Source: DATAFF01 sp036257595 | GTDB lineage: Bacteria > Pseudomonadota > Alphaproteobacteria > Rhizobiales > Aestuariivirgaceae | Direction of reading: 5' to 3' | Assembly: GCA_036257595.1 (NCBI GenBank) | Contig: DATAFF010000022.1 | Coordinates: 1-63,883, forward strand | DNA: 63,883 nt | Part shown: positions 16,146 through 26,600 of the stretch, in pieces | How the letters are laid out: each line of letters opens with the position of its first letter | How positions within the stretch are numbered: position 1 is the stretch's first letter | Made by a program: the position numbers and the translations under genes | The notes under the pieces: generated by a model | The model's database searches: none | Told to the model about the DNA's origin: nothing | Seen by the model: the letters and a program-made list of their open reading frames with translations, nothing else

Positions 16146-16967
16146 ATTGGCCTGTCCTTGGCGCACCGCGGCAACGACGATCCGGCCGGCCGCTGTCCGG
16201 GCTCAGGGCTTCCGGATGCGCTGGCGCGTGCGCGATAATGGCGGGCCCATGCATTGCCGCTGAACCGCCTTCCGACGGAACGCACCTGCCCCAACAAGGC
16301 AGCGCGAAGTTTTATCAGCGATGGCATGGCCCAGCCGCTCTTTCCTTGTGTCCGAAGGGATTCTCCGGACGGTTCTCAATCAGAGTGCACCGCCGTCCCG
16401 GGATGCCATCTGTCGTCGCGGCCGGCGGAGGGACATGGTGCCCGGACCCCAAACCGACGCGGAATTTCTCACCCGCGCACACGTGGGGGCGATGCGGCCC
16501 CGAGGCGCCATGGTGCAAGCACGAGGTTGTATGCACTCCCATTCGCCATTGCAAGCCAAACTCCCCTGCTGTCTGCGCAATCAACCATGAGTTTTCTAAA
16601 TATTGTGGAAAAACCGCCATTTTCAGCGGGGTTTGACGGATCGTTGTCAACGATTTGTTCGGTGAGGAGCCGTGGGCAACGGTGTTCAGGAATGAGCCGG
16701 TTCGCCAGCATGGGCACCAGCTGATTCCCGACCGCCCGCATTCGGCGGGGGCTAGAGGACCATCGCGCGAAAGCCCAAAGACACCTGTCCATGGGAGACG
16801 AGATTATTGCTCGGCAGCGCCGGCTTATCCTCCGCCTGGAGCGCGGGGGGTGATCACGGCGCTTTCACCGGCCTTCACCATGAGTTAACCATCCGCACCC
16901 TACCTTCTCTGATGCGGGCCTGTTTCTGCCCGAATCGGGGGGATCGCAGCGGGGCAGGGCAGTTCAG
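16146..16967. other. Long divergent intergenic region between rne and amiC
   Basis: About 820 bp without a supported gene. Several open frames of 60-160 codons exist on both strands, but none has a ribosome site or recognisable product. It must hold the rne promoter and leader and the amiC promoter. Visible elements are the palindrome TCGTTG-T-CAACGA at 16641-16653 and, on the minus strand across it, a consensus TTGACA hexamer without a clear -10. A long rne leader would fit the known autoregulation of rne through its 5' UTR in other bacteria; that is inference. Confidence 0.45.
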
Positions 16968-18281
16968 GTGGGGAAGCGGGTACCAGGCACGCTGTTTCTC
17001 TTGAGCCTGCTGGCGATGGTGGCAGCCCTGGCAGCGCTTTCGCCCGTGCTCGCCCGATCCGCTCGTCCCGCCAGCGCGCCGGCGGTGATTGCCGCCCGAA
17101 TTGCCGGCGACCAGATGCGAACCCGCTTCATCGCCGACCTCAACCAGCCGGTGGGCTTTAACGTCTATATCCTGGCCGACCCGTTCCGCGCCGTCGTCGA
17201 TCTGCCTGACATCAGCTTCCGGCTGCCCCGCGGAATCGGAGCGGCGGGGCGGGGATTGATCAGCGCCTATCGCTATGGTCGCATCGGCGAGAAGCATGCC
17301 CGCATCGTCATGGATCTCGCCGGTCCGGCACTGATCCAGAAGTCCTTCCTGATCGATCCACGCGACGGCCAGCCGGCGCGCATGGTGGTCGACCTGGTGG
17401 CGACCGACCGGACGACCTTCGCCCGCCTCAACCGCGACGCCGGACGCCCGGACACCGAAATTGCCGAGCAGGGCGCCGATCCCGTGCCGCGTCCGCGACC
17501 CAAGCCTGATGGCTCTCCGCCACCGGCCGAGGACCAGCCCGACAAGGCCGGGAAGGATCGCCAACCTCCTGGACGAAAGGTGATCGTGCTCGATCCCGGC
17601 CATGGCGGACTCGATCCCGGGGCTGCGAGCCGGTCGGGAACCCTCGAGAAGGATGTGGTTCTTTCCTTCGCCCGGGTGGTGAAGGAGAATCTCGAGGCCA
17701 CCCAGCGCTACAGCGTGTTCATGACCCGCGACGGCGACAGCTTCATCTCGCTGGCCGATCGGGTGCGCTTTGCCCGCCGGCATCACGCCGACCTCCTGAT
17801 CGCCATCCATGCCGATGCGCTGCGCGGGCCGACGGTGCGCGGCGCAACCGTCTACACCCTGTCTGAGAGGGCCTCCGATGCCGAGGCGCAGGCCCTCGCC
17901 GAGAAGGAGAACGGCGTCGACATTCTGGCCGGCGTCGCCCATGCCGAGGACAGCGAGCAGATCGCCGGAATCCTGATCGACCTGACCCAGCGCGAGACCA
18001 AGAACAGCTCGGTGTTCCTAGCTCGCCGGCTGGTGCGCCAGCTCAAGCCGGTGACGCTCCTGACCGGCCATCCCCATCGCTCGGCCGGGTTCCGCGTGCT
18101 CAAGGCACCCGATGTGCCCTCGGTCCTCCTGGAACTGGGCTATCTCTCCAGCCGGGCCGACGAGAAGCTCCTCCGATCGACCGAATGGCGCCGCAAAATG
18201 GCAAAGGCCATGGTCGGCGCCATCGATACCTATTTCGGTCGGTCCAAACCCGCACCGCCCACCGAAAGCGCCGCCCGCTAG
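16968..18281 (+). CDS. amiC: N-acetylmuramoyl-L-alanine amidase with AMIN domain
   Basis: 437 residues from GTG 16968. A signal peptide (5-35) is followed by an AMIN domain (about 40-150; FIADLNQPVGFNVYILADPFRAVVDLPD) that targets the septal wall. A Pro-rich linker then leads to the Amidase_3 domain from KVIVLDPGHGGLDPGA, with zinc ligands in that motif, LEKDVVLSFA, LLIAIHADA and the catalytic Glu of VPSVLLELGYLSS. It cleaves peptidoglycan stem peptides during cell separation. The stop codon TAG (18279-18281) is the first three bases of a CTAGAGCA repeat element. It precedes the PBP1A gene, the usual Hyphomicrobiales order. Confidence 0.95.
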   Translation: MGKRVPGTLFLLSLLAMVAALAALSPVLARSARPASAPAVIAARIAGDQMRTRFIADLNQPVGFNVYILADPFRAVVDLPDISFRLPRGIGAAGRGLISAYRYGRIGEKHARIVMDLAGPALIQKSFLIDPRDGQPARMVVDLVATDRTTFARLNRDAGRPDTEIAEQGADPVPRPRPKPDGSPPPAEDQPDKAGKDRQPPGRKVIVLDPGHGGLDPGAASRSGTLEKDVVLSFARVVKENLEATQRYSVFMTRDGDSFISLADRVRFARRHHADLLIAIHADALRGPTVRGATVYTLSERASDAEAQALAEKENGVDILAGVAHAEDSEQIAGILIDLTQRETKNSSVFLARRLVRQLKPVTLLTGHPHRSAGFRVLKAPDVPSVLLELGYLSSRADEKLLRSTEWRRKMAKAMVGAIDTYFGRSKPAPPTESAAR

Positions 18282-18327
18282 AGCATGATGTGGTTAGGCC
18301 CGAGCCTGCATTGCGCTGCGGCGAGTC
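18279..18327. repeat. CTAGAGCA palindromic-element remnant, family C copy 1 (left half only)
   Basis: It begins CTAGAGCATGATG at the amiC stop and continues into CCTGC-TTGCG-TGCGGCGAGTC, nearly identical to the left side of the copy at 57948. I find no matching right end (CATCATGCTCTAG) downstream, so this copy seems truncated or degenerate. Confidence 0.6.
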
Positions 18328-18502
18328 TGGAGGTGTTCCGTCGCCTGGCTTTCCACCGTCCGAGACCCCTCGCCGCCCAATCGCCACATTCAGGCGATAG
18401 CCGATTCGTCAGCGGCGCGAGGGGCGCGAATCTCGATGGTTCGCTTGGCGCGTCTGCTGCAGGGTCAGGGTTGCTCGAGCGGCTCTTGATGCGAGGGGCG
18501 AG

Positions 18503-20944
18503 ATGCGCCGCCGGCGAAACGGCTTTATCAGACTGCTTGGGGTCCTTTTCACCTTCGGCTGCGTGGCCATCCTCGCGGTCGCCGGGGCCGCCGGCTTCTT
18601 GATCTGGCAGGCCGCCGGCAGCCTGCCCGATTACAAGAATCTCGCCGACTACAAGCCCGCGGTGATGACCAGGGTGCATGCCGCCGACGGTTCGCTGCTT
18701 GAGGAATTCGCCCGCGAGCGGCGGGTTTTCGTGCCGGTGTCCGCCATGCCCGAACGGCTGATCCAGGCCTTCCTCTCGGCCGAGGACAAGAATTTCTACC
18801 AGCATTCCGGTATCGATTGGGCGGGGATCGGTCGGGCCCTGGTTCAGAACGTCCAGGGCGTCATCGAGGGCAACAACCGCCGCTTCATCGGCGCCTCGAC
18901 GATCACCCAGCAGGTGACCAAGAACTTCCTCCTCACCTCGGAACGCACATTCGATCGCAAGATCAAGGAAGCGCTTCTCGCGCAGCGGCTCGAGCGGGCA
19001 TTCACCAAGGAGCAGATCCTCGATCTCTATCTGAACCAGATCTTCCTTGGCGCCGGCTCCTATGGCGTGGCGGCGGCAGCGCTCAACTACTTCGGCAAAT
19101 CGCTTAGCGAGCTTGATCTTGCGGAGATGGCTTATCTTGCGGCCCTGCCCAAGGCGCCGGCGAATTATCAGCCGGTGAAGAATCGCGAACGGGCGATCGA
19201 GCGGCGCAACTGGGTGCTCGATCGGATGGCCGAGAACGGCTACATCAACAAGGAGGAGCATGACGAGGCAGTGGCGAAGCCCCTGGTCGTCACGGCGCGG
19301 CCGGTCGGGCCGCAGTCCTTCGCTGCCGAGTCCTTCACCGAGGAGGTGCGCCGCGAGCTCACCGACCTTTACAGCGAGGACAAGCTCTATAACGAAGGCT
19401 ACTCGGTTCGCACCACGCTCGACCCGAGCCTCCAGATCTCGGCGCGGGTGGCGCTTGCCGCCGGTCTTCAGAAATTCGACCGCAGCCTGGGGTGGCGCGG
19501 GCCGGTGACGCGGATCGACCTCCAGGGCAATTGGGCGAAGGAGCTGGCGGCGATGCCGGTCCCTTCCGACGTCAATCCCTGGCGCCTCGCGGTGGTTCTC
19601 GAGGTCTCGCCAAACGAGGCGACCGTGGGCCTGACCGGCGGGGACAAGGGAACGATCCCGCTCAAGCTCCTCAAATGGGCCCGCAAGGCCGGCGACGAGG
19701 CGGGAAGGCATGGTCCCGAGGTCAAGAAGCCCTCCGACGTGCTGACCCAGGGCGATGTCGTCTATGTCGCCCCCGCCACCGAGGGATCGGGCAATTTCCA
19801 TCTCGTGCAGATGCCGGCGGTCGACGGCGCGCTCGTCGCCATGGACCCCCATACCGGTCGTGTGCTGGCCCTGGTCGGCGGTTTCTCCTATGCCCAGAGC
19901 CAGTTCAATCGTGCGGTCCAGGCGCTGCGCCAGCCGGGTTCCGCCATCAAGCCCTTCGTCTATGCGGCGGCGCTCGACAATGGCTACACGCCGTCCTCGG
20001 TCGTCATGGACGCGCCCGTCGAGATCCGGCTCGAGAATGGCGAGATCTGGAAGCCTGAGAACTACACCAAGAAGTTCTACGGCCCCTCGACGCTCCGGCT
20101 CGGCATCGAGAAGTCACGCAATGCCATGACCGTGCGCCTGGCGCATGACCTCGGCATCCAGAAATTTTGCACGCTGGTCGAGCGGCTCGGCATCTACGAC
20201 CATCTGAAACCGATGCCGGCCATGTCTCTCGGCGCCGGCGTCACCACCCTTCTCAAGATCACCACCGGCTATTCCATGCTGGCCAATGGCGGCAAGAAGA
20301 TCGTTCCCACCTTGATCGATCGGGTGCAGGATCGTTACGGGCACACCATCTTCCGCCACGACAAGCGCGAATGCACGGGCTGCAATGCACCTTCCTGGAC
20401 GGATCAACCCGAGCCGGAATTCATCGATCAGCGCGAGGAGCTTATCAATCCCTACACCGCCTACCAGATCACCTCGATGCTGGAGGGCGTGGTGCAGCGC
20501 GGGACCGGCCAGGCGCTGAAGGCGGTCGGCAAGCCGGTCGCCGGCAAGACCGGCACGTCCAATGACGAGCGCGATGCCTGGTTCATCGGCTACACGCCGG
20601 ACCTGACCGTCGGGGTCTATGTCGGCTTCGACAAGCCGCGGCCGATGGGCGAGCACGCCACCGGCGGCGAGCTGGCGGCGCCGATTGCCGCCGCCTTCAT
20701 GCGCAATGCGCTGCGTGACAAGCCGGCGACGCCGTTCCGGGTGCCCGCCGGCATCCAGCTCATTCCGATCGACCCGCAAAATGGTCAACGCGCCGCCTTT
20801 GGCGACCCCAATGTCATTCTCGAAGCGTTCAAGCCGGGCGAGGGCCCACCCCAGGACACGGTGGTCATCGGGGTGGGCGATGGCAGCGGCAATGCCTCGA
20901 TCATCGAAGGCGGCTTGACGACCGGGACCGGTGGTCTCTATTGA
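18503..20944 (+). CDS. mrcA: Penicillin-binding protein 1A (bifunctional transglycosylase/transpeptidase)
   Basis: 813 residues. A short basic cytoplasmic start and one membrane helix (about 9-35) lead to the GT51 transglycosylase domain with SAEDKNFYQHSGID, RRFIGASTITQQVTKNFLL and QILDLYLNQIFLGAGSYGVAAAA. The transpeptidase domain has SxxK in PGSAIKPFVYAAAL, SxN in EKSRNAMTVRLA and KTGT in AGKTGTSNDERDAWFIGYTP. An OB-like insert lies between them. It polymerises and crosslinks peptidoglycan. It lies between amiC and prfB as in related genomes. Confidence 0.96.
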   Translation: MRRRRNGFIRLLGVLFTFGCVAILAVAGAAGFLIWQAAGSLPDYKNLADYKPAVMTRVHAADGSLLEEFARERRVFVPVSAMPERLIQAFLSAEDKNFYQHSGIDWAGIGRALVQNVQGVIEGNNRRFIGASTITQQVTKNFLLTSERTFDRKIKEALLAQRLERAFTKEQILDLYLNQIFLGAGSYGVAAAALNYFGKSLSELDLAEMAYLAALPKAPANYQPVKNRERAIERRNWVLDRMAENGYINKEEHDEAVAKPLVVTARPVGPQSFAAESFTEEVRRELTDLYSEDKLYNEGYSVRTTLDPSLQISARVALAAGLQKFDRSLGWRGPVTRIDLQGNWAKELAAMPVPSDVNPWRLAVVLEVSPNEATVGLTGGDKGTIPLKLLKWARKAGDEAGRHGPEVKKPSDVLTQGDVVYVAPATEGSGNFHLVQMPAVDGALVAMDPHTGRVLALVGGFSYAQSQFNRAVQALRQPGSAIKPFVYAAALDNGYTPSSVVMDAPVEIRLENGEIWKPENYTKKFYGPSTLRLGIEKSRNAMTVRLAHDLGIQKFCTLVERLGIYDHLKPMPAMSLGAGVTTLLKITTGYSMLANGGKKIVPTLIDRVQDRYGHTIFRHDKRECTGCNAPSWTDQPEPEFIDQREELINPYTAYQITSMLEGVVQRGTGQALKAVGKPVAGKTGTSNDERDAWFIGYTPDLTVGVYVGFDKPRPMGEHATGGELAAPIAAAFMRNALRDKPATPFRVPAGIQLIPIDPQNGQRAAFGDPNVILEAFKPGEGPPQDTVVIGVGDGSGNASIIEGGLTTGTGGLY

Positions 20945-20983
20945 GCCCTTGCGGTTGTCGTCCCCTGTCCTAACTCCAGACCC

Positions 20984-22127
20984 ATGCGCACCGAGATCGT
21001 CAACCTGGTCGAAGAGATGAAGCAGTCCATCGGACTGCTGAGGAGGCATCTTTGACTGGGACAGCGCGGTGAAGCAGCTGGCCGAGCTCAATGCGCAGTC
21101 GGAGGATCCGGGGCTGTGGAACGATCCGGCCCGAGCCCAGGACATCATGCGCCGCCGCCAGGAGCTTGATCAGCAGATCGCCACCGTGTTACGGCTCGAG
21201 CGTTCGATCGATGAGAATGTCGAGCTGATCGAGCTCGGCGAGCTCGAGGGCGACCAGGCGATCGTCGCCGACGCCGAGGCAGTGCTCCAGGCCATGCGCC
21301 CGGAAGTGGCCAGGCAGGAGCTCCTCACTCTTCTGTCGGGCGAGGCCGACAGCAATGACTGCTATGTCGAGATCCATGCCGGCGCCGGTGGCACCGAAAG
21401 CCAGGACTGGGCCAACATGCTGCTGCGCATGTATGTGCGCTGGGCCGAGGCGCACCGTTACAAGGTCGAGTTCATCGAGGAGCATGCCGGCGAGGAGGCC
21501 GGCATCAAATCCGCCACCATTCTCGTCAAGGGCAACAGCGCCTATGGCTGGCTCAAGACCGAATCGGGCGTGCACCGGCTGGTGCGCATCTCGCCCTATG
21601 ACGCCAATGCCCGGCGCCACACATCCTTTGCCAGCGTCTGGGTGTTCCCGGTCGTCGACGATACGATCGATGTCGATGTGAACGACGCGGACTGCCGGAT
21701 CGACACCTACCGGGCCTCGGGCGCCGGCGGGCAGCATGTGAACACCACCGACTCGGCGGTGCGCATCACCCATCTGCCCACCGGGATCGTCGTTGCCTGC
21801 CAGAACGAGCGCTCGCAGCACAAGAATCGAGCGACCGCGTGGAACATGCTGAAGGCCAGGCTCTATGAGCTCGAGTTGCAGAAGCGGCAGGAAAAGATCG
21901 ATGCCGCCAATGCCGCCAAGACCGATATTGGCTGGGGGCATCAGATCCGCTCCTATGTCCTGCAGCCTTATCAGCTGGTCAAGGATCTGCGGACCGGCGC
22001 GACAAGCACCAATCCCTCGGCGGTGCTCGACGGCGACCTCGACGATTTCTTGGCGAAAAGCCTCGCACATCGGGTGCATGGCGGCGAGGCGGCAGATGTC
22101 GGGGATCGACTAGGCAGTAGGCATTAG
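20984..22127 (+). CDS. prfB: Peptide chain release factor 2 (programmed +1 frameshift)
   Basis: Translation starts at ATG 20984, runs 23 codons to CTT, meets an in-frame TGA at 21053-21055 and continues by +1 shift at GAC 21054. Joined, it encodes the RF2 N-terminus (MRTEIVNLVEEM... then DWDSAVKQLAELN). The body has the GGQ motif in YRASGAGGQHVNTTDSAVRITH and an SPF-type segment reading RISPYDAN in this protein. It releases peptides at UGA/UAA. The C-terminal R-L-G-S-R-H and the stop are encoded by a family A repeat, so the tail is not ancestral. Confidence 0.95.
21041..21056 (+). promoter_or_regulatory. RF2 programmed frameshift site
   Basis: AGGAGG-CAT-CTT-TGA-C matches the classical arrangement: an internal Shine-Dalgarno (AGGAGG) three bases before the slippery CTT, then TGA followed by C. 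Low RF2 lets ribosomes slip to read GAC; high RF2 terminates. This is autoregulation well established for prfB. Confidence 0.95.
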
Positions 22128-22180
22128 GAAGTGGGGAGCGGCACCACTCACTGCCTAATGCCTAACGACAATGCCTAAAA
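22111..22180. repeat. Heptamer hairpin repeat, family A copy 2
   Basis: The left arm TAGGCAGTAGGCATTAGG, core AAGTGGGGAGCGGCACCACTCA, and right arm CTGCCTAATGCCTAACGACA-ATGCCTA form a hairpin between convergent prfB and bactofilin genes. The third TAG of the left arm (22125-22127) is the prfB stop; the bactofilin stop lies 5 bp past the right arm. Confidence 0.85.
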
Positions 22181-22184
22181 GGGC

Positions 22185-22754
22185 CTATTCGGCGGCCTTC
22201 GGTCCGCGCTGGGGCATCTCCACCGGATGGAATCCGTCTTCATCGATGACCCCGAACTGGTGAGGCGCCGGCGGCGGCGGTGCCGGCGATGGCGGCGCCG
22301 TCATGGTATGATAGGTGAGCTGCGGCTCTTCCGGCTCGCCATAATAGCCGGCCGCGATGGGCTCGGAGAGCGGATCCTCGGAGCGGCGGATCTTGCCGTC
22401 GATATAGGCGCCGTTCTCGACCGACAGCGTCTCGTTGATGACGTCGCCCTCGACATGGCCGCCGGCCAGGATGTGCACATGGATGCCGCGGATCGGCCCG
22501 ATCACCCGGCCCCGCACCAGCACCTCCTCGGCATAGACCTCGCCATGGATCACGCCATTGGCGTCGACGACGCACACGCGCGCCCGCACATCGCCATTGA
22601 TCGTGCCATCGATCTGGATCTCGCCATTGGTGACGAGATGCCCCTCGATGATCACCTCGCTCGAGATCGTGGTCGGACGACCCGACGTTCTCCGGCGCTG
22701 CCGGCTCGGAGCGACGGAAGGATGGGATTTGCTACGAAACCGATCGAATATCAT
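22185..22754 (-). CDS. Bactofilin family protein
   Basis: 189 residues from the ATG at 22752-22754 (GGCAGG upstream). The open frame extends 65 codons further, but that part is not bactofilin-like. Basic residues 1-30 are followed by the beta-helical bactofilin domain (about 33-130) of short repeats such as SEVIIEGHLVTNGEIQIDGTINGDV and GHVEGDVINETLSVENGAYIDGKI. The tail is Pro-rich and disordered. Bactofilins form membrane-associated filaments involved in cell shape and wall enzymes. No M23 peptidase neighbour is present, unlike in many bacteria. Confidence 0.9.
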   Translation of the reverse strand: MIFDRFRSKSHPSVAPSRQRRRTSGRPTTISSEVIIEGHLVTNGEIQIDGTINGDVRARVCVVDANGVIHGEVYAEEVLVRGRVIGPIRGIHVHILAGGHVEGDVINETLSVENGAYIDGKIRRSEDPLSEPIAAGYYGEPEEPQLTYHTMTAPPSPAPPPPAPHQFGVIDEDGFHPVEMPQRGPKAAE

Positions 22755-23027
22755 ACTAGACCTGCCCGTCTCGCCTCGGGTTGTCTGGTCCGTGTCGTTG
22801 CAGGGGCATGATCCGGAAGCCGCCTGAACGCTCCGACCCACACCCGCCGACGAATTGTCGTCTTTCCCCAACCGACATTCAGGCCCGATTCCATCCCCGA
22901 AGTCCATACCCAAACAAACGCCAAGCTCTGCGAAACCTCGCAAAACCACGTCTTGCCCCGATGGCCTAACGCTCTACAGCCTCGAATCAGCACAAGAATG
23001 CGGCAGAAAAAGAACCGCCGAAAAATG
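22755..23027. other. Intergenic region upstream of the bactofilin gene
   Basis: 273 bp between two minus-strand genes, without a supported gene. It contains the bactofilin promoter region and possibly the terminator of the peroxiredoxin gene, but I could not pick a hairpin with a T-tract. The upstream open extension of the bactofilin frame lies here and has no family character. Confidence 0.4.
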
Positions 23028-23498
23028 TCAATCCAGATTCCGTGCTGCTTCAAGAACTTCCGCTGCGTGCCCGGCCACCTTCACTTTCCGCCAAATCCGC
23101 GAGATCCTGCCCTTGCGATCGATCAGAAAGGTGGTGCGCTCCACGCCGAAGTACTTCCTGCCATACATGCTTTTCTCGGCCCACACGCCATAGGCCTCGA
23201 GCACCTCATGGTCCTCGTCGGAGGCCAGGCGAAGGTCGAGATCGTGCTTTGCCTTGAATTTGTCGTGGCTTTTGGCACTGTCGGCGGAGATTCCGACCAC
23301 ATCCGTCGAGGCCGCTTCGAAATCGGGCTTGAGCGCCGAGAAATCCTTGGCTTCCTGGGTGCAGCCGCTGGTGTCGTCTTTCGGATAGAAGTAGAGGACG
23401 AGGTTGCGCCCCCGGAAATCCCTCATGCGGATCTTCGATGCGCTGTCTCCCGGCAAGGAAAAATCGGGTGCCGACTGGCCAGCCTCCAGCATGCTCAT
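23028..23498 (-). CDS. bcp: Thioredoxin-dependent peroxiredoxin (Bcp/PrxQ), 1-Cys type
   Basis: 156 residues from ATG 23496-23498 (AAAGGA upstream), matching the family start MSMLEAGQSAPDFSLPG. The peroxidatic Cys46 is in YFYPKDDTSGCTQEAKDF. E. coli Bcp has a resolving Cys five residues later, but here residue 51 is Lys, so the enzyme is of the atypical subgroup lacking it. It reduces hydroperoxides. It is divergent from the YhdP-like gene. Confidence 0.93.
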   Translation of the reverse strand: MSMLEAGQSAPDFSLPGDSASKIRMRDFRGRNLVLYFYPKDDTSGCTQEAKDFSALKPDFEAASTDVVGISADSAKSHDKFKAKHDLDLRLASDEDHEVLEAYGVWAEKSMYGRKYFGVERTTFLIDRKGRISRIWRKVKVAGHAAEVLEAARNLD

Positions 23499-23699
23499 TG
23501 CCTGCCATCCTTTCGTCGCTTTGCGTGGGCCAATGTTGAATTCGCTTGATGAGAGTAAGGGGATAGCTCTAGCAGACATCTTACTGCCCGCTACGCTGAC
23601 GGCATGGTTCATAACTGGTAAACCGAGATCGTGAAACATTGCCTTCGGGGCGCAGCAGCGGCAACCTTTCGCAGGGCAGTTGAAGTGGGGCATTGAGAT

Positions 23700-26600
23700 T
23701 TGGCTCGCCGGGTCGGCAGGTACATAGCAGCAACCACGGTGGTGCTCGCCAGCATCTGCGTCGTGATTGCTGCTGCATTCTATTGGCGCTTGTCACAAGG
23801 CCCAGTCGAGCTTGGATTTCTGACCACCACGGTGCAGAGCCGAATCGGCCGGCTGCTACCCGGCGTCCGGGCTGAGATCTCGGGCGTGGTGCTCGAGCGC
23901 GATGCCGAATCAGGCGAGCCGCGAATTCGGCTGCGGGACATCAAGCTCCGGGACGAGTACGGCAACATGATCGCCGCCGCGCCCCGAGCCGCCGTCGGGG
24001 TGGAAGGGCGGGCTCTATTGGCCGGCGGCGTCAATCTGCGGCGGCTCGAGCTGATCGGTCCGCGCATTCTCGTACGCCGCAAGCTCGACGGGTCGTTTCA
24101 GCTCGGCTTCGGTGATCCCGAAGCAGCGCCGGGCGGCAAGGGCGACCACCAGGGAGCGGTGCCGCCGCCGGCGGCAGTCGAGAATGCACCCAATGCCATC
24201 GACGTCCTGATGACGCAGATGAGCCCGCGCGGCGGCTCGGCAATGGCGGCGCTCGAGGCCGTCCATATCCGCCAGGCGTCGCTCTCGGTCTATGACGAGG
24301 CAAATCGCGCGGTGTGGTATGCGCCACAGGCCAATCTCATTTTCAGGCGCGCCGACTACGGTTTCGTGCTCTTCACTGATGCTCGCATCTCGAGCGGTGC
24401 CGAGCCATGGCGCACCGAGGTGGTCACCACCTACCGCTCGGAAAGCAAGACCTTCAATGTCAGTGCACGGATCTTCGATCTGGTGCCGGCCGATATCGCC
24501 GACGAAGTGTTCGCGCTGTCGCAGCTGGCGCAGGTCAAGCTGCCGCTGTCGGGCCATGCCGAGATCGAGTTCGCCGAGGGCGGGAAAATTCTTCGCGGCT
24601 CGGCCGAGCTGTCGGCAAGAGCGGGCCGCGTCGGGTTCCCGAATTACCTGGCCGATCCGATCCTCATCGATGAAGGTCTCATCCGGGTCGACTACGATCC
24701 CGCTTCCGGCGGGCTCGTGATCGGCAACTCGTCGCTTCTGGTCGACGGGCGCAAGGCCAGCCTCGCGGGCCGGGTCGATCCGCGCCGCGATGCCTCGGGC
24801 AGGCTTGAAGCCTATGCCGTCGCGTTCAGCGCCAAGAACATCAACATGGATGCCTTTGCGGGCTCGCACGGCCTGTCCCTCGACAGCTTCGATTTCAAGG
24901 GCGTCGCCTCGATCGGCGAGCGCCAGCTGGTGGTCGACGACCTGGTAATGATGTCGGGCAACACCGCCGTCAGGCTCAGGGGCAAGTTCATCGGCGGCTC
25001 GGAAGCGATCGGGGTGTACCTGGCCGGCCGGGTGCGCGACCTACCGGAGCCGATGCTCAAGCATCTTTGGCCGGGTGTGGTGGCGCCGGGCGCGCGCAGC
25101 TGGTTCTTGGAGAATGTTACCGGCGGGCGGATCTCCGAGGGCGAGTTCCGGATCGCCTTGCCCGGCGACGTGCTGGCAGCGGCGTTCCGGCGGGTGCCCA
25201 TACCGGACGAAATGGTCGACATGCGCTTCACCGCCGAGAATGTCGCCGGCACCTATTTCAAGCCGCTGCCGCCGGTCAGCGGCGTCAGCCTCAAGGCGCG
25301 GTTGCGCGGCAACACTTTCGCGGTCGACACGACGGGCGGCGTGGTGACCCTGCCATCGGGGAAGCGGCTCGCCGTCAGGAACGGGTCGATGCGAGCCCAT
25401 GACCTCGCCCCGACCGTGACGCCGGCAACCTTTGCCGTCGAGGCTCAGGCCTCGGCTGAGGCGCTCAGGGAGCTGATCGATTCCCCGCCCTTCGAGCTGG
25501 CGACCAAGGCCGGGCTCGACGGCGTCCAGCTGAACGGCAACGCCACGGTCAAGTTCGAGCTCGACGCCAAGCTCGGTCAGGGCGTTCCGCCAGAACCGCA
25601 TATTCGCGCCCTGACTCATATTGAGGATGCATCCTTCTCGGGCGCCGTCGATGGCTTCGATTTCAGCGAGGGAAAGATCGACATCGAGGTCGACGACAAT
25701 GGCGTGAAGGCACATGGGCCGGTGATCGTTGGTGGTCAGAAAGCCTCGATCTCCTGGGCCCGCAGCTTCAACAGCACCGACAAGCGCGACGAGGTGATAC
25801 TCGACGCCACCCTCGACGACATGGCGCGCCGCAAGCTCGGGTTCGATGTGTCGGGATTTGTTCAGGGGCCGATCAAGGCGCGGGTTTCCGGACTGATCGA
25901 GGGGCGCAAGCTCGTCAAGGCCGATATCGATGCCGACCTGTCGCGGGCTTATGCCTTCCTCGATGTCATCGGCTGGTCGCGGCCGCCAACCGCCAAGACC
26001 CTGGCCAGCCTGTCCATCGACCTGACATCGCCCAAGGCCATCGTCATCAAGGATCTCAAGATCTCCGGCAAGGATCTCAAGATCCAGGGCAACATCCGGA
26101 TCGCTCCCGACGGCGGGATTGTCGAGGGCACGCTGCCGGTGGTCAATCTCGACGACCAGACTCAGGTTGGGCTCGGGATCAAGACGGTCGAGGGAGTGCT
26201 CAACCTGTCGATCACCGGCACGACCTTCGATGCGCGACGGCTGATCAGCCAGATGTTCATGTCGTCGGCTCCGCCGCCGACCGCCGGCATTCCGGTCACG
26301 GTCCAGGCTGCGGTTAACCGGGTCTATGCCAATCGCGGCGAGGTCATCGACAATCTGAACGGTCAGCTCGAGATCAACAACGGGGTCGTCCAGCGCGCCG
26401 ATCTGACGGGGCAGTTCATCAGCGGCGGGCCGGTGACGCTGAAAATCACGTCGGGTACCCAGGGCACGCGCGAGATGCGGGTGGTGGGCCGCGACGCCGG
26501 GGCGGCGCTCCGGGCCTCCAATCTCTATTCCAAGGTGGCGGGCGGCAGTCTCGAGTTCTCGGCGGTCCTCGATGCCGGGGCGCAATCCGGCATTCAGCGC

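Noticed and set aside
16254..16724. 156-codon frame between rne and amiC
   Set aside because: No ribosome site, no recognisable features, Ser/Arg/Pro-rich random-looking composition.
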